Source: Planctomycetota bacterium
GTDB lineage: Bacteria; Planctomycetota; UBA1135; GCA-002686595
Reading direction: 5' to 3'
DNA: 32,929 nucleotides
Assembly: GCA_016779205.1 (NCBI GenBank)
Contig: JADHOC010000032.1
Location: 1 to 32,929, forward strand
Shown here: positions 14,547 to 23,458 of the stretch, piece by piece
Layout: every line of letters begins with the position of its first letter
Numbering within the stretch: the stretch's first letter is position 1
The notes under the pieces: generated by a model
The model's database searches: none
What the model saw: the letters and a program-made list of their open reading frames with translations, nothing else
What the model was told of the DNA's origin: nothing
Made by a program: the position numbers and the translations under genes

Positions 14547-15513
14547 TCCCGCGGAGCCAGAGGCGAGCCCCGTGCCCTCCGGGACCTGGGCCGTGGTGGT
14601 GAACTGGAACGGCGGTGGAGAGCAGAACCTCGCCTGCCTCCGCTCGCTGCTGGGACAGGGCATGGCAGCGGACCGGATCGTCTTCGTGGACAACGCTTCC
14701 ACCGACGGGTCCCGGGAGGAGGTCTCATCGGCCCTTGCCGGTCTCGTCCATCTGGACAACGACAGCAACCTGGGGTTCGGTGAGGCGGCCAATCAGGGGG
14801 CCAAGCTGGCGCTGGAGCGGGGCGCAGAGGCCGTCCTCTTCGTCAACAACGACCTGCGCTTCGAGGACGGCGCCCCCTGCCTCCCCGGCCTCGAGGAGTC
14901 CCTGAGGTCTGGGGCGCGGGTGGGGATGGTGGGGCCGCGGATCCTCTTCGACGACGGCACCGAGCGGGTGTGGTGCGCCGGCGGCCGCCTGGACTACCGG
15001 CAGAACCTCTCGACCCTGCTCGGCCACAAGCGGAAGGACGGGCCCCGTTGGCAGGAGTCCGGGCCCGTGGACTACATCCCGGGGTGCGCGCTCCTGGTGG
15101 GCCGCGATTGCCTCCTGGACGTGGGGCTCTTCGACGCTTCCTATTTCGCTTATATGGAGGACGTGGACCTCGGCCTGCGGGCGCGGCGGCGCAACTGGTC
15201 TGTGCTCCTCCGGGGAGACCTCCGCGCCCTGCACGCTCCCTCCAGCTCGACCGGCGGGGGCTATGGCGCCCGGCGAAAGTGGATGCAGGGCGTCAACTCC
15301 ATCCGGTTCCTGAAGGCTCACGGCCGCTCCCTGCAGTGGGCCCGCTTCCTGCTCTTCGACGTGTTGACCCTCCCGCTGGCGCTGCTGGTGCGGGGCTGCC
15401 GGGGCGAGGGCGGCGGCGTCCTCGCCAAGGCCAAGGGGATCCTCGATGGAGTGGCGGGGCGGAGCGTCACGGCCGAGGCCCTCGAGCGTGGGGCGTCGCG
15501 GCTGTGGCGCTGA
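14539..15513 (+). CDS. GT2-family glycosyltransferase (rhamnosyltransferase-like)
   Basis: The protein has 324 residues. The GTG start at 14539 lies eight bases inside the end of xseA and is preceded by GGGGAGGAGAGA, a strong ribosome site. The longer open frame back to 13891 only shadows xseA. The GT-A fold is seen in WAVVVNWNGG (17-26), VDNASTDGS (50-58), DSNLGFGEAANQGA (75-88) and FVNNDLRFED (101-110), where NND stands at the DXD position. YMEDVDLGLRARRR carries the acidic base region, and PGCALLVGR precedes it. A C-terminal hydrophobic stretch (LLFDVLTLPLALLV) may touch the membrane. It likely transfers a sugar during surface polysaccharide synthesis; donor and acceptor are unknown. Confidence 0.9.
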   Translation: MTDPAEPEASPVPSGTWAVVVNWNGGGEQNLACLRSLLGQGMAADRIVFVDNASTDGSREEVSSALAGLVHLDNDSNLGFGEAANQGAKLALERGAEAVLFVNNDLRFEDGAPCLPGLEESLRSGARVGMVGPRILFDDGTERVWCAGGRLDYRQNLSTLLGHKRKDGPRWQESGPVDYIPGCALLVGRDCLLDVGLFDASYFAYMEDVDLGLRARRRNWSVLLRGDLRALHAPSSSTGGGYGARRKWMQGVNSIRFLKAHGRSLQWARFLLFDVLTLPLALLVRGCRGEGGGVLAKAKGILDGVAGRSVTAEALERGASRLWR

Positions 15514-15670
15514 GCCCTGGTCCGGCCCAGAACGAGGGGCGGGCGCCCCAGAATGATGGAACTCAGGGCTGCGACGGGCTCTCAAAGGCCGGGGTGCACC
15601 GGGCGCGGCTACTATTGAGGGGCCGAGCCTCGAGGCCCCCCCTGGCCCAGGACCTTGGACCGCCCAAATC

Positions 15671-17065
15671 ATGAAGCTCTTGATCGATCGAAGCCCCCTC
15701 GGTGCCTTCGGGGCCCTGCTCCTGGCAGGCGTCGCCCTCTCCCAGGAGACTCAGCCCCTGATGGGGGAGCCCGTGCGCGGGCTGACGCCGCAGCAGCTCG
15801 CGCTCTTCGAGGAGGGGCGGGCTGCGTTCACCGCGCCGGTCCTCCCGTCGGAGGGTGCGGGCCCCGTGTTCAACGAGCTCACCTGCGCGGGCTGCCACAA
15901 CGTTCCGGCGATCGGAGGATTCGGCGGACGGCGGGTGACGCGCTTCGGGATCGCGGCCACGAGCACCTCGCCCTTCCAGGCGCTCGAGGGACTCGGGGGG
16001 ACGCTGCTCCAGGACCAGTCCTTCACCATCGCGTGCCGCGAGACGGTGCCTGCCCAGGCGACCCACACCGCGCTCCGCGGGACGCCGATCCTCTTCGGCT
16101 CCGGCCTCATTGAGGCCATCTCGGACGCCGCGCTCGTGGATCGGGCCAACAACCAACCGTCTGGCCTGGTCGGGCGCGTGCACACCACCGTCCCGCTCGA
16201 GACGCCCAGCGGCGCCCGGCGGATCGGACGATTCGGCTGGAAGGGCGGGATCGCGACCGTGGATTCCTTCTCCATCGACGCCGCCCTGAACGAGATGGGG
16301 CTCACCAGCCAGTTCCTGCCCCAGGAGAACGCGCCGAACGGTGACCTCGCGCTGCTCGCCCAGTGCGACACCGTGGCGGACCCCGAGGACATGCCGGACG
16401 CCGCCGGCTTCACCCGCACGGACCGCTTCACCCACTTCCAGCGATACCTCGCCGCGCCGGCGCAGACGCCGCGCAGCGGCATGACGGGGGAGACGATCTT
16501 CGAGGCGGTCGGATGCGCCGAGTGCCACGTCGGTCGGTACGTCACGGGGCAGGTCGCAGAGGACGCGCTCTCGGGCCAAGAGATTCAGCCCTACGCGGAC
16601 TTCCTCCTCCATGACCTCGGCGCGCTGGGCGACGGGATCGTCGAGGGCGAGGCCACGGAGACCGAGATGATGACCCGGCCCCTGTGGGGCCTCGCGCAGC
16701 GTCCGAGCTTCCTCCACGACGGCCGCGCCACTGGCGGGACCTTCGAACAGAACGTTGCAGCAGCGGTCGCCGAGCACGGCGGCACGGCGACGCCGGCGGC
16801 CCAGGCCTTCGCGGCGCTCTCCGCGGCGGAGCAGGACCTCGTCTATCGCTTCCTGGGCTCCCTCGGGCGGGCCGAGTTTGACTGGGACACCAACAACACC
16901 ATCGACGAGTTCGACTGGTTCTTCATCTACCCGCTGATGACGGGGCCGGAGCCCGCGACCCCGATCACGCCGGACGACGATGGCGCCATCGGAGACGTGG
17001 ACCAGGACGGTGACTTCGACCTCGTGGAATTCGGGAAGCTTCAGCGCGCGTTCAGCGGACAGTGA
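15671..17065 (+). CDS. Exported DUF1111-type di-haem peroxidase-like protein with C-terminal dockerin
   Basis: The protein has 464 residues. The signal peptide ends near VALSQE (residue 25). Two haem c motifs are present: C72-AG-C75-H76 and C282-AE-C285-H286. The body matches the DUF1111/di-haem oxidoreductase family, distantly related to cytochrome c peroxidases (RPLWGLAQRPSFLHDGRA is typical). The C-terminus holds two dockerin-like calcium loops: DWDTNNTIDEFDW from D404 and DVDQDGDFDLVEF from D442, each followed by a helix ending in G. Type I dockerins bind cohesins. The next gene, 11 bases downstream, begins with a cohesin-like domain. TACTAT upstream (about 15611-15616) is a weak -10 candidate. 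A role in extracellular redox chemistry is inferred. Confidence 0.88.
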   Translation: MKLLIDRSPLGAFGALLLAGVALSQETQPLMGEPVRGLTPQQLALFEEGRAAFTAPVLPSEGAGPVFNELTCAGCHNVPAIGGFGGRRVTRFGIAATSTSPFQALEGLGGTLLQDQSFTIACRETVPAQATHTALRGTPILFGSGLIEAISDAALVDRANNQPSGLVGRVHTTVPLETPSGARRIGRFGWKGGIATVDSFSIDAALNEMGLTSQFLPQENAPNGDLALLAQCDTVADPEDMPDAAGFTRTDRFTHFQRYLAAPAQTPRSGMTGETIFEAVGCAECHVGRYVTGQVAEDALSGQEIQPYADFLLHDLGALGDGIVEGEATETEMMTRPLWGLAQRPSFLHDGRATGGTFEQNVAAAVAEHGGTATPAAQAFAALSAAEQDLVYRFLGSLGRAEFDWDTNNTIDEFDWFFIYPLMTGPEPATPITPDDDGAIGDVDQDGDFDLVEFGKLQRAFSGQ

Positions 17066-17076
17066 GGGACCAGGCC

Positions 17077-18093
17077 ATGTTCAAGCAAACCTCCATTCTC
17101 TTCGCGGCGGCAACGCTCGCCGCGCCCTCAGCAGCGCAGGTCACCCTCGACGTGGAGATCCTCTCCGGCGGGGCGCCGGTGGTCAGCGTGCTCCCGGGGC
17201 AGTCCGTCCCGTTCACGGTCGAGGCCCAGCTCGGCGGGGAGCCTAGCCAGGGGCTCGCGATGTTCTCCATCGACCTCGACCATGACGGGGGGCCGCTGAC
17301 CCAGGTGGCGCCCAGCGCGGCGGCGGCGCCCTTCGTCTCGCCCATGGGGGTGAACAACCCCGCCGGGTTCGGCGGGACACTCCGGGCCGGCGACCTGCTC
17401 CAGGTCGGTGGCGCCATGAACACCATCAACAACCAGTTCGCCGCGGCGCCGCTCGGCAGCGTGGTCACGGGCATCGCCTTGACCGCGGCCGAGGAGCTCG
17501 CCACCGGGACCCTCGTGGCGCCTTCCTCCGCCGGGGTCTACACGCTGACCGCGCGGAACCTCTTCGCCAACGCCCTTGATGCCCCCGCGCCTGCGGGCTT
17601 CTGGGAGGTCAAGGCGGTGGAGGCCGGCGCCATGGGCGCCCTGACGATCCTCGTGCTCGACTGCGGCGCGGAGACGTTCTGCGAGGCCAAGGTGGACTCC
17701 GCGGGTTGCGCGCCTTCGATCACCGCGTCGGGCGCGGCCTCCCTGGGTGGGAGCTCCAGCCTCACGCTCACCGCGTCGAACGTGCTGAACCGACAGTTCG
17801 GCCTCTTCGTCTACGGGACGGAGCTCGCCGACGACCCTGCCTTCGGCGGCACGCTCTGCGTCGGGGGCAACGTGGTCCGCCTGATGGAGCCGACGAACTC
17901 CGGCGGGAGCGGCGCTCCGGGCACCACCTGCGGCGGCAGCTTCACCCGGGTGATCGACGGGGCCTTCCTCGCGGCCGCCGGCTTCGGCATCGGCGACGAG
18001 TTCTTCTGCCAGTGGCTGTACCGTGACCCGCTCGCCCCCGACGGCAGCGGGGCGGGCATCACCAACGCCGCGGCCTTCCTGATCTGCCCCTGA
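17077..18093 (+). CDS. Exported protein: cohesin-like N-terminal domain plus recurrent C-terminal module
   Basis: The protein has 338 residues from the ATG at 17077; a GTG at 17062 would add five residues. The signal peptide is MFKQTSILFAAATLAAPSAAQ. Residues about 22-195 resemble a cohesin/carbohydrate-binding beta-sandwich: VLPGQSVPFTVEAQLGG, then GLAMFSIDLDHDGGPLTQV and a final ALTILVLD. The match is by pattern only. Residues about 200-338 form a cysteine-containing module with FC..KVDSAGCAPSI, GGTLCVGGNVVRL, CGGSF and FFCQWLYRDP...TNAAAFLICP. A related module ends the protein at 20960-22741 and probably the partial gene at the right edge. The gene is 11 bases downstream of the dockerin protein, so the two are probably co-expressed. 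Confidence 0.82.
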   Translation: MFKQTSILFAAATLAAPSAAQVTLDVEILSGGAPVVSVLPGQSVPFTVEAQLGGEPSQGLAMFSIDLDHDGGPLTQVAPSAAAAPFVSPMGVNNPAGFGGTLRAGDLLQVGGAMNTINNQFAAAPLGSVVTGIALTAAEELATGTLVAPSSAGVYTLTARNLFANALDAPAPAGFWEVKAVEAGAMGALTILVLDCGAETFCEAKVDSAGCAPSITASGAASLGGSSSLTLTASNVLNRQFGLFVYGTELADDPAFGGTLCVGGNVVRLMEPTNSGGSGAPGTTCGGSFTRVIDGAFLAAAGFGIGDEFFCQWLYRDPLAPDGSGAGITNAAAFLICP

Positions 18094-18128
18094 GATCCGC
18101 GCGCCGGGTCCCGGGCCACGGCTTCTGG

Positions 18129-19811
18129 ATGATCGCACGGCTGATCCTGGCGCTGGCTGCGTGCACGGCAGCGGCCGCGGCGCCACAGGCGCCGCCCTCT
18201 GACCTGCCCGAGGAGGTCGAGGCTTTCGTGGAGGCGCGCGCGGATTGGCTCGGGTCCTTCAAGGCGTGGGCGGAGGGGCGCGGGGAGCCCCCCTTCGGCG
18301 AGGGGGCCAGGCTCGGTATCCCGGCCGGTGAGCCCTCCTCCAGGGAGAGCGGCCCGGTGCGACTGGTCCGCAGCGCGGGCCCCGGCTCGGTGCTCCGCGG
18401 CACCGACGGTGCCGGCTTGCGCGACGCGCTCCTGGGTGGGCAGGGGGTGCATGGGATCGCCCGGGTCTCGGTCAAGGTGGTGGCCGCCGCTCCGGTGTCG
18501 GGGGGCTTCGAACTCCAGCTACGGGTGGAGGCCGGGTCCTCATCGGCGGTGCCCGTGTGGCAGGCCGTCTCCAGGGTGGCGCTGACCCTCGTTCAGGGGA
18601 CCGGCGGGGAGCCCACGGAGGCGGGGGCTGAGTGGGTCTGTGCCAACGCCAGCGTCACCGCATGGGAGTGGGCGTCGAGGGTCGGGGAGCTCTTCACGGA
18701 GCGGACCCTCGGGGTCATCGGGTCGGACGAGCGGGCGGCGCGGTTGCTCGGCATCGGGATGGACCGCTGGGCGCAGCGGCTCGACGACCCCTCTCTCTCC
18801 GCATGGTTCGGGCACCAGGGGATCGCCGCGGGTGACGTGAACGGGGACGGCCGGCCGGATCTCCTGGTGGCCATGCCCAGCGGTCTCCCGAACATGCTGC
18901 TGGTCCAACAGCCGGACGGGACGGTCCGCGATGTCGCTCGAGAGGTCGGGCTCTGCTGGCTCGACGACACCAAGGGCGTGCTCCTCATCGACATGGACGG
19001 GGACGGCCGGCAGGACGCCGTATCAGCGCTGGGGCACGTCATAGTGGTGCAGCGCCAGGATGAGCGCGGCCGGTTCCAGGTGGCGGGGTGGGGCGTGTCG
19101 CCGGACGAGGCGCCGGTCTACGGGGTGAGCGCGGCGGACGTGGATGGGGATGGAGACCTCGACCTGTTCGGCGCCCGTTACGTCTCGACCCGATACGCCG
19201 ACACGCTCCCCGTGCCCTTCGAGGACGCCCGGAATGGGCCGTCCAACGTGCTCTTCCGCAATGACGACGGTCGCTTCGTGGACGTGACGGAGGCGGCGGG
19301 GCTCCAGGCCGGAGGGGGGCGGTTCAGCCTCCAGGGATCGTTCAGTGACTTCGACCTCGACGGGGACCCAGACCTCTACGTCGTGAACGACTTCGGTCGC
19401 AACCAGCTCTTCGTCAACGAAGGCGGCCGGTTCGCGGACGAGGCGGCATCGCTGGGCGTGGAGGATCAAGGGGCCGGCATGGGCGCCTCGTGGGCGGACT
19501 TCGACCGAGACGGGGACCTGGACCTCTACGTCACCAACATGTTCTCGTCCGCCGGTCGGCGGGTGGCCTTCCAGGACGGCTTCGCGCCGGAGCGCACGGA
19601 GGAGGAACGCGCGGAGATCCGGCGCCTCAGCCTCGGGAACAGCCTGCTGGTGCGAGAGGGGACGCGCTTCATCGATCGGTCCGAGGGGGCAGGCGTGAGG
19701 ATGGGGCGCTGGGCCTGGGGCGCCGTCTTCGTGGACCTCGACGCCGACGGGTTCGACGACCTCATCAGCCCGTCCGGGTTCCTCACGGGTCCGAAGCCCG
19801 GAGACCTCTGA
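18129..19811 (+). pseudogene. 5' part of exported FG-GAP/VCBS protein, interrupted by in-frame UGA
   Basis: The frame has 560 residues and begins with a signal peptide (MIARLILALAACTAAAAA). From about residue 230 it carries successive FG-GAP/VCBS calcium-binding motifs: DVNGDGRPDLL, DMDGDGRQDAV, DVDGDGDLDLF, DFDLDGDPDLY, DFDRDGDLDLY and DLDADGFDDLI. It stops at TGA (19809-19811) immediately after GFLTGPKPGDL. The same reading frame continues without a further stop to 20915, with another VCBS motif and domains expected in this family. Therefore 18129-20915 is one gene of 928 codons broken at codon 561. A CGA to TGA change, a base-call error or readthrough would each explain it. If the stop is real, this part alone could still be exported as a shortened propeller-like protein. 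Confidence 0.8.
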
Positions 19812-20915
19812 AGCTCGTTCTGGCGGCGCGTGGCGCCGCAACCGAGTAGCGGCGCGGGCGCAGGAGGATACGCGGCAGCCTGGGGGGAGATCGCTCGCTC
19901 CATGGAGTCTGGCGTGTCCTGGAGCGGCCACGAACGGAACGTGGCCTGGCTCCAGGCCGGGGCCGGTCGGTTCGTGGATGTCTCGGCGATCTCGGGCCTG
20001 GATCAGGTGGAGGACGGCCGCGTCGCCCTGCGCTGCGACTGGGACGGCGACGGGGACCTCGACCTGTGGCTCCGATTCCGGAGCGGCCCGACCCTGCGGT
20101 ACATGGAGAACCGCGCGGACCCCGACCGGCACGTGGCGTTCGAGCCTGGCCGTCCGGGGGCATCGGTTCTGGTGGAGACCTCCCTCGGCGAGGAGTCGAC
20201 GAGGACGCTCCTGCAGACCCGCACGGCCGACGGCTACCTGGCCGGCGTGCGGCCGCGCGCGGTGCTGGCCCTGCGGCCGGGGGAGGAGGTGCTCGGGGCG
20301 GAGGGCCTCGCGGAACGCAACCTCCAGGTCGTGACGCGACCGTCGGGCAAGAAGGCGCCGGAGGCGGGCAGCCTCCCCGCCCAGGACCTGCCCGGGCGCG
20401 TGGTGCTCCGCTCGCCGCTCCCGCTCCCCCCGGCGCGCCTGCGCGAGCTGGGCTTCCGGTCCGGTCGCCCCCAGCTCCTGGTCGTGGCGGACCCCGAGTG
20501 CCAGGTGTGCGCCGAGGTCCTGCCCTCGGCCATCGAGGCCATCGAGGAGGATAGCCGGCTCGGCCTGACCCGTCTGAACACGGGGAACAAGGTGGACGGG
20601 CCGGCCGTCCGATGGGCATCGACGACCGCAGCTCACATCCTCGGCCCTGGGGCAGAACTGGACACCCCGCTCTCGCTCTTGATCGGCCCTGGGGGCCGAC
20701 TGCAGACCATCCTGGTGGGTGCTCTGGAGTGGGACGAAATGTCACAGGACCTGGAGTGGTACGCGCTGGCGCCTGTCCAGGGGGCCCTCCGCTCCTGCCT
20801 CGACCCACCCGGTGCCTCACGGTGGTTCCACGGCATGGCGCGTTCCGGCGCGCCCCTTGCGCAAGAACTACTCGAGGCAGGCTTCGATTCCGAAGCAGCC
20901 TTCTATTCTAAGTAG
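19812..20915 (+). pseudogene. 3' part of the same gene: VCBS motif, UnbV-like and thioredoxin-like domains
   Basis: This continues in the same frame directly after the UGA, starting SSFWRRVAPQPSSGAGAGGY. It has no signal peptide and no ribosome site at the first GTG (19830), so independent translation is unlikely. It carries DWDGDGDLDLWLRFRSG, a further VCBS motif. An ASPIC/UnbV-like segment follows (STRTLLQTRTADGYLAGVRPRAVLAL), as in CRTAC1-type proteins. The last part is thioredoxin-like: LLVVADPECQVCAEVLPSA, with a CxxC, and later TPLSLLIGPGGRLQTILVG, where the Pro sits at the cis-Pro position. The whole gene would encode an extracytoplasmic scaffold with a redox domain. Function is inferred from domains. 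Confidence 0.75.
19823..19839 (+). other. Perfect 7-bp hairpin starting 11 bases after the in-frame UGA
   Basis: GCGGCGC (19823-19829), loop GTG, GCGCCGC (19833-19839). The spacing of 11 bases after the UGA is the spacing known for the apical SECIS stem-loop in Escherichia coli. The bulged U required there is absent, and hairpins are frequent in sequence this GC-rich. Its existence is seen; any recoding role is speculation. Confidence 0.3.
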
Positions 20916-20959
20916 GGCGGTCCTCCGACTGCCGCTGGCTTCCTCCCATCCCAGATCCC

Positions 20960-22741
20960 ATGAAGCTCAACTCCATCCAGTTCGCCGCGATCCTCGCTCC
21001 CGCGCTCGCCACCGCCTCCAGCGCCCAGTCCGTCGACTGGGCCGAGTTCGTTCGCGAAGACTCGCGGATCAGCGCTCCCAGCTCGCTCGTTCTCCAGGAC
21101 ACCCAGGAGAAGGACATGGCCTGGGGTGACTTTGACCGCGACGGTTGGATTGACCTGATCGTGGTGCGGAAGCAGCCCTTCACGACCCAGGGGCGCCACC
21201 GCAACGCGCTGCTGATGAACGAGGGCGGGACGCTCACCTCGCGCGCGAGCGTGTACGCCTCGGCGTCCACGGTCGCCGGCGACCAGGGCTTCCTCACGCC
21301 GACCAACGACCGAGACGTGGCCGTGGGCGACCTCGACGGCGACGGTTGGCTGGACTTCGTCACCGCCACGACGTTCTCGCCGGGCCAGCCCAAGCACATC
21401 TCGCACCCCCGCGTGTACATGAACCTCGGTGAGGTCAATGGGCAGTGGCAGGGCTTCATCTACGACGAGGCCCGGATCCCCGATTGGGGGACGTACCCCA
21501 ACATGTGCGGGGTCGCCATCGGCGACCTGACCGGAGACGGCTTCCCGGAGATCTACTTCAGCCACTACGAGCAGCAAGCCCAGGTCGACCTCAACGACCG
21601 GCTGCTGATCAACGACGGGAGCGGCTTCTTCAGCGATGAGAGCTCGGCCCGCATGACGACCGCCATGCGCGGCTCGTCCTTCGGGACCTCGGCGGTCATC
21701 GACGACATGAACCTCGACGGGGTCAACGACGTGATCAGCGTCTCTGGCTCCGGCGCCACGGGCGGACTGACCCGTTCCTCGGTGGCGTACAACAACCCGA
21801 ACAACGAGGGGTTCTTCAACATCCTCCAGGAGCCCTACAACGGTGCGCCGTACCACGTGGCGACGGGGGACCTGAACCAGGATGGGCGGCCTGACCTCAT
21901 CCTCAGCGATGACGCCGACGACCGGTACCTGCTCAACATGGGCAACGACCCCTTCGGTCGCGTCAACTGGGGGCCGGCCAACACCTTCGCGACGGACGAC
22001 GGCTTCGGCAGCAACAACCTGATCGTCGACCTCAACGGCGATGAGTTCCCCGAGGCGATCATCTGTGACGTGGACGTCGACATCTCCGGGTGCAACCGTC
22101 GCCTGCACATCTATCACAACCGCGGTGGGACCGTGGGCGGCATGGTAACCCTGCGGGAGGAGCGCGCGGGGAGCACCTACGGGGCGGCGGGCCTGCCCGA
22201 GCTCGAGGGGGTCCACGACGTGGCGCCCATCGACATCGACAACGATGGAGACCTCGACCTCGTCATCGGCCGCTGCGATGGGACCCGGGTGTACATGAAC
22301 CAGCGCAACAAGCTGGGTTCCGATTACTGCCAGGACGCCAACACGAACTCCACCGGTGCGCCGGCGGACATCAGCGCGATCGGGAGCCCGGTCCTCGAGG
22401 ACAACAACGTGACGCTGATCTGCGAGGACCTGCCGGCCAACACGTTCGGCTTCTTCCTCGCGAGCCGGACGCGTGGCTTCCTCCCGAACCCCGGCGGCAG
22501 CCTGGGCAACCTCTGCATCCTCGGCGACATCGGCCGCTACGTCGGGCCTGGCCAGATCCTGAACTCCGGGACCGGCGGGACGATCCAGCTGGCCATCGAC
22601 GTGGACGACATCCCGCAGCCCACCGGCGGCGTCGGGATGATGGCGGGGGAGAAGTTCCACTTCCAGACCTGGTTCCGTGACAACCTCCTGGGCGTCACCA
22701 CGAGCAACTTCTCGGACGCGGTCTCGATCGAGCTTCGCTGA
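20960..22741 (+). CDS. Exported FG-GAP/VCBS repeat protein with recurrent C-terminal module
   Basis: The protein has 593 residues. The signal peptide is MKLNSIQFAAILAPALATASSAQ. Repeated calcium-type motifs of a seven-bladed-propeller style follow: DFDRDGWIDLI, DLDGDGWLDFV, DLTGDGFPEIY, DMNLDGVNDVI, DLNQDGRPDLI, DLNGDEFPEAI and DIDNDGDLDLV. The opening EKDMAWGDFDRDG and RKQPFTTQGRHRNALLMNEGG are familiar from planctomycete secreted proteins. Residues from about 455 form a C-terminal module with YCQDANTNSTGAPA, LGNLCILGDIGRY and HFQTWFRDN...SNFSDAVSIELR, related to the end of the 17077-18093 protein. It is likely surface-bound or secreted; the ligand is unknown. A perfect 17-bp hairpin follows the stop. 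Confidence 0.88.
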   Translation: MKLNSIQFAAILAPALATASSAQSVDWAEFVREDSRISAPSSLVLQDTQEKDMAWGDFDRDGWIDLIVVRKQPFTTQGRHRNALLMNEGGTLTSRASVYASASTVAGDQGFLTPTNDRDVAVGDLDGDGWLDFVTATTFSPGQPKHISHPRVYMNLGEVNGQWQGFIYDEARIPDWGTYPNMCGVAIGDLTGDGFPEIYFSHYEQQAQVDLNDRLLINDGSGFFSDESSARMTTAMRGSSFGTSAVIDDMNLDGVNDVISVSGSGATGGLTRSSVAYNNPNNEGFFNILQEPYNGAPYHVATGDLNQDGRPDLILSDDADDRYLLNMGNDPFGRVNWGPANTFATDDGFGSNNLIVDLNGDEFPEAIICDVDVDISGCNRRLHIYHNRGGTVGGMVTLREERAGSTYGAAGLPELEGVHDVAPIDIDNDGDLDLVIGRCDGTRVYMNQRNKLGSDYCQDANTNSTGAPADISAIGSPVLEDNNVTLICEDLPANTFGFFLASRTRGFLPNPGGSLGNLCILGDIGRYVGPGQILNSGTGGTIQLAIDVDDIPQPTGGVGMMAGEKFHFQTWFRDNLLGVTTSNFSDAVSIELR

Positions 22742-22758
22742 GCCACGCAGACCATCCC

Positions 22759-22798
22759 GCGCGAGGGCCGAGCCGCTGCTGCGGCTCGGCCCTCGCGT
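22759..22798 (+). terminator. Perfect 17-bp stem-loop after the FG-GAP gene
   Basis: CGCGAGGGCCGAGCCGC (22760-22776), loop TGCT, then its exact complement (22781-22797), with one extra G-T pair outside. It begins 18 bases after the stop codon. There is no T-tract, so it may be a U-less terminator or an mRNA 3'-end stabiliser. It ends 16 bases before the next start codon. Confidence 0.6.
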
Positions 22799-22813
22799 CA
22801 TGGAAGGCCGACC

Positions 22814-23458
22814 ATGAATGTCCCCGAGTTGGACCTGCTCCGCCAGACGGACATCTACCTCATCGACCAGATCCTCAAGGGGCGGCTCGACGGGGTCCGG
22901 CGGGTGGTGGATGTGGGGGCCGGCTCGGGGCGGAACCTCCCCTGGTTCGTTGAGCGAGGCGCGCGAGTGACCGCGCTGGACCCGCGGCCTGAGGCCTTCG
23001 AGGCCATGGACGAGTACCTGCAGGCGCTGGACCTCGGGCCATCAGCGACCGCTGGCCTCGAGCGTGTGCTTGGGCGCATAGAGGACGCCCCGCTCGAGCG
23101 GGGATCCGCCGACCTCGTCATCTGCAATGCCGTCCTGCACTTCGCCGCGGGGGCGAGTGGCTTCGAGGCGATGCTGCGCGGGGCCTGGGGGCTCGTGGCC
23201 CCGGGCGGCATGTTCTTCGCCCGGCTGGCGTCGAGTGTCGGGGTCGAGGGCGGTCCGGTGCCCCTCGGCGACGGCCGGTTCCTGCTGCCCGACGAGTCGG
23301 AGCGCTACCTCGTGGACGCGCGCGGGCTCGAGGAGTGGCCCGACCGCCTCGGGGCGGAGCGGCTGGAGCCGGTGAAGACCACGGTGGTCTCTGGCCTGCG
23401 TGCCATGAGTACCTGGGTCTTGCGAGCGCCTGGCGATGGGGAGACGATACGGCGATGA
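22814..23458 (+). CDS. Class I SAM-dependent methyltransferase
   Basis: The protein has 214 residues; GGAAGG precedes the ATG by six bases. Motif I is VDVGAGSGRNL (32-42) and the acidic residue after strand 2 is D56 in ALDPRP. ADLVICNAVLHFA is motif IV and LVAPGGMFFARL motif VI. The N-terminal residues (LRQTDIYLIDQILKGRL) and the overall pattern resemble small TehB-like or generic methyltransferase_11/25 enzymes. The substrate is unknown. Its TGA overlaps the ATG of the next gene as ATGA. Confidence 0.88.
   Translation: MNVPELDLLRQTDIYLIDQILKGRLDGVRRVVDVGAGSGRNLPWFVERGARVTALDPRPEAFEAMDEYLQALDLGPSATAGLERVLGRIEDAPLERGSADLVICNAVLHFAAGASGFEAMLRGAWGLVAPGGMFFARLASSVGVEGGPVPLGDGRFLLPDESERYLVDARGLEEWPDRLGAERLEPVKTTVVSGLRAMSTWVLRAPGDGETIRR

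Noticed and set aside
19830..20915. Independent gene starting at GTG 19830
   Set aside because: No ribosome site or signal peptide, and it is in the same frame as the upstream gene; better read as the 3' part of one interrupted gene.
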